DNA of 15,667 bases, taken from an archaeon (lineage in GTDB: Archaea; Iainarchaeota; Iainarchaeia; Iainarchaeales; CSSED10-239). The notes beneath the pieces were generated by a model that did no database searches, was not told the origin of the DNA, and saw only the letters and a program-made list of their open reading frames with translations. The stretch covers positions 1 to 15,667 of the forward strand of contig JALNXN010000014.1 of the NCBI GenBank assembly GCA_023230325.1, given 5' to 3'. A program made the position numbers and the translations under genes. Positions 13,772-15,667 of this stretch are shown here, piece after piece; the first letter of the stretch is position 1; each line of letters begins with the position of its first letter.

Positions 13772-15283
13772 ATGAAAAATACTCTTTTACTTAAATTAAA
13801 AATATTAGACATCCATGCAAACTACCCAATTGTAATTCTTCACCCAGAAGTTGCAAAAAAGATTCATGCAATTAACCTTGATCGCTTAAGTTTAAAGTTA
13901 AATAATGTTATTACAACTGGTGTTCTTGACACCTCAGAATCATATGTTGATGAAGAGACAGTTGGACTATATAAAGATACTGCAATTAATTATAATTTAA
14001 AAGAAGGAGACACAATTGAAGTAAGTTTGTTGCCTTTACCAAAAGCAGTCTCCTACATACAAGCAAAAATAAAAAATAAGACATTAACAAAGGAAGAAAT
14101 TTATGAAATTGTAGACAATATTGTTGACAATAAACTTTCTGATGTTGAACTTTCTGCATTTGTTACAGCTGTTCAAATTAATGGTTTAAATATAGAAGAA
14201 ACAGAACATCTTTGTACAGCTTTAGTAGAGGCAGGAGACTCAATTGATTTTAAAGAAAAAATGATCTTAGATAAGCACTCTATTGGTGGAATTAATGGAA
14301 GAGTCTCTATGATTCTTACACCAATTATTGCATCTTTAGGTTTTAAAATTCCAAAAACAGCTTCTCGTTCAATAACTTCTGCTGCAGGAACAGCAGACTC
14401 TATGGAGGTTTTAGCACCAGTTACTTTTACAATTGATGAAATTAAAGAATTAATTTCAAAAGTTAATGGAGTTGTGGCTTGGGAAGGTAAGTTTGATCTT
14501 TGCCCAGTTGATAACAAATTAATAGATATTGAGCATGCCTTAGGGATTAACCCAGAAGGAATAATGATTGCTTCAATTTTATCTAAGAAAAAAAGTATAG
14601 GTTCTACTCACCTAGTAATTGACATCCCAATTGGAAATGAAGTAAAAATTAAGAATAAAGAAGATGGTGTGAGGCTTGCAAAAAAGTTTATAGAAATTTC
14701 TAAATTTTTAAAAATAAATACTAAAGTGTTACTGACAGATGGAGAAAACCCAACAGGTAACAACTTTGGTCCAGCTTTAGAAGCAAAAGAAGTTTTAGAA
14801 ATTTTAGAAAATAAATATTTTAATAATCTAGCAGAAAAAGCTTGTTTACTTTCAGGAGAGTTATTAGAACTTGCTGGATATTCTAAAAAAGGCGAAGGTT
14901 TTTTAGTTGCAAAAGAAGCAATAACTTCTGGTAAAGCTTTAGAGAAATTTAAAGAAATTATAAAAGCACAAGGTGGAGAGATATTTTCTTCAAGTCAAAT
15001 AAATTTTGCAAAATTTAAAAAAGAGTTTGTAAGTGATAGTGAAGGTATGATTAAAGACTTTGATGTAAAAATATTAACTGCAGCTGCAAATTATACTGGT
15101 GCTCCAAAAGATATTTCTGCAGGTCTAATCCTACATAAGGTTATTGGTGACAAAATTAAACCTGGTGATATAATTTTAGAACTATATTCAGAGTCTCAAA
15201 CTAAATTAAATGATGCATTTGATTTTTTAATTGAAAATTCTCCATATACTTTTGAGCAAATGGTAATTGAAGGAATTGAGTAA
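13772..15283 (+). CDS. deoA: AMP phosphorylase
   Basis: This enzyme phosphorolyses AMP (also CMP and UMP) to ribose 1,5-bisphosphate and the free base. In archaea it feeds R15P isomerase and form III RuBisCO in nucleoside monophosphate salvage. The 503-residue length is that of archaeal AMP phosphorylases, including the roughly 85-residue N-terminal domain absent from bacterial thymidine phosphorylases. Core motifs are KHSIGG (K168, H169, S170), TSAAGTAD (202-209, usually TSPAGTAD), the VAWEGKFDLCP segment, GSTHLVIDIPIG and NNFGPALEA. ATG 13772 is chosen; GTG 13763 would overlap the thioredoxin stop, and that GTGA instead acts as the ribosome binding site. R15P isomerase and RuBisCO are not in this window. 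Confidence 0.93.
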   Translation: MKNTLLLKLKILDIHANYPIVILHPEVAKKIHAINLDRLSLKLNNVITTGVLDTSESYVDEETVGLYKDTAINYNLKEGDTIEVSLLPLPKAVSYIQAKIKNKTLTKEEIYEIVDNIVDNKLSDVELSAFVTAVQINGLNIEETEHLCTALVEAGDSIDFKEKMILDKHSIGGINGRVSMILTPIIASLGFKIPKTASRSITSAAGTADSMEVLAPVTFTIDEIKELISKVNGVVAWEGKFDLCPVDNKLIDIEHALGINPEGIMIASILSKKKSIGSTHLVIDIPIGNEVKIKNKEDGVRLAKKFIEISKFLKINTKVLLTDGENPTGNNFGPALEAKEVLEILENKYFNNLAEKACLLSGELLELAGYSKKGEGFLVAKEAITSGKALEKFKEIIKAQGGEIFSSSQINFAKFKKEFVSDSEGMIKDFDVKILTAAANYTGAPKDISAGLILHKVIGDKIKPGDIILELYSESQTKLNDAFDFLIENSPYTFEQMVIEGIE

Positions 15284-15336
15284 TTGAAGAAGTTTAAAAG
15301 AAGCATAGTAATTATTTTAAAATATTGAAGAATATA

Positions 15337-15374
15337 TTTTTTTTATTTCTTTAATATTTAATTGCTTTTTTTTT
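15337..15374 (+). terminator. Double T-tract terminator after AMP phosphorylase
   Basis: T8 (15337-15344) and T9 (15366-15374) lie 54-91 bases after the stop in an otherwise empty gap. They fit U-tract-dependent archaeal termination. Confidence 0.5.
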
Positions 15375-15420
15375 CCTTTCTTTCCCAAGTCTTTAAAACT
15401 ATTTTGATTAACTAATAGTA

Positions 15421-15430
15421 GATATATAAT
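15421..15430 (+). promoter_or_regulatory. TATA box of the pilin-like gene
   Basis: GATATATAAT centred about 26.5 bp before the ATG at 15452, which predicts a leaderless mRNA. A second TATA-like word (ATTTATAAAA, 15431-15440) is too close to the start. Confidence 0.45.
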
Positions 15431-15451
15431 ATTTATAAAAGGAAAAAATTT

Positions 15452-15667
15452 ATGACCAGAAATAAAAACAAAAACATTTTTAAGAAAAAATCAATCTCCC
15501 CATTAATTGCAACTATCCTTTTAGTTGTTGTTGCTGTGGCGTTAATTGCAGTAGTCTTAACTTGGGGAAAGACTTTCACAAAAGAATCTTTAGACAAGAC
15601 CACAGACTTTGCAGACCTAAAACCCTCAGATGCAGCTTTCTTTCTAAAAGTGGAAGATGGTCTAAAC
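15452..15667 (+). CDS. Type IV pilin-like protein, N-terminal part (runs off window)
   Basis: 72 residues are visible before the window ends. The start has the class III signal peptide of archaeal pilins and related pseudopilins: a basic N-terminus (residues 2-13, ending KKK), then SISPLIATILL and an unbroken hydrophobic helix to about residue 37, ending LTWGK. This matches the Pilin_N (DUF1628) pattern processed by a PibD/FlaK-type prepilin peptidase just before or within the SISP segment. The head domain is mostly outside the window. The neighbouring genes do not include pilus ATPase or platform proteins, so assignment to a specific filament is open. Confidence 0.85.
   Translation, partial: MTRNKNKNIFKKKSISPLIATILLVVVAVALIAVVLTWGKTFTKESLDKTTDFADLKPSDAAFFLKVEDGLN

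Noticed and set aside
1..15667. CRISPR array, insertion sequence, integrase or attachment site
   Set aside because: No regularly spaced identical repeats, transposase motifs or flanking direct repeats were seen; the duplicated tRNA 3' ends have no integrase gene between them.

Overview
The window is about 15.7 kb of very AT-rich archaeal DNA. Archaeal markers are plain: a 20S proteasome beta subunit, the KH plus beta-CASP nuclease aCPSF1, a radical-SAM-like Dph2 for diphthamide, a class I archaeal CCA-adding enzyme, AMP phosphorylase, a HerA-type ATPase, a class III (pilin-like) signal peptide, and TATA boxes 25-27 bp upstream of starts. Low GC, tight packing and many genes without ribosome binding sites suggest a small-genome DPANN lineage (Woesearchaeales/Pacearchaeales-like). 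That lineage call is inference; no 16S rRNA gene is present.

Layout. 1-2897: 3' end of psmB, then aCPSF1 and an AK6/Fap7-like NMP kinase, all forward; the psmB-aCPSF1 adjacency is also found in other archaea. 2989-3696: a single-pass membrane protein of unknown function. 3751-4725 (reverse): dph2, divergent from cca (4779-6152). 6153-7029: an RNA-rich stretch with two type II serine tRNAs (CGA and UGA anticodons). Between them lies a promoter-plus-terminator unit of about 190 nt that looks like an undescribed structured RNA, with a competing 39-codon ORF. 7030-10255: a 974-residue HerA/DUF87-like ATPase and a 95-residue partner of unknown function. 10323-11068 (reverse): a gene for a protein of 36-40-residue helical repeats, broken by a frameshift so that only its 3' part is open. 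11150-12088: a secreted protein rich in N-glycosylation sequons. 12085-12510 (reverse): a DUF457-type membrane protein, divergent from a UppP-like polyprenyl diphosphatase (12562-13371). 13446-15283: thioredoxin and AMP phosphorylase in one operon. 15452-end: start of a type IV pilin-like protein.

Most of the genes serve core information processing: protein turnover, mRNA 3'-end formation, ribosome and EF-2 maturation, and tRNA 3'-end repair. The rest concern the cell envelope (UppP, DUF457, secreted protein, pilin) and nucleotide salvage (AMP phosphorylase). U-rich tracts at several gene ends fit termination by aCPSF1, which is encoded here. Two start modes are visible: leaderless genes with a TATA box 24-27 nt before ATG, and genes with GTGA 5-6 nt before ATG, which can pair with the 16S rRNA 3' end.
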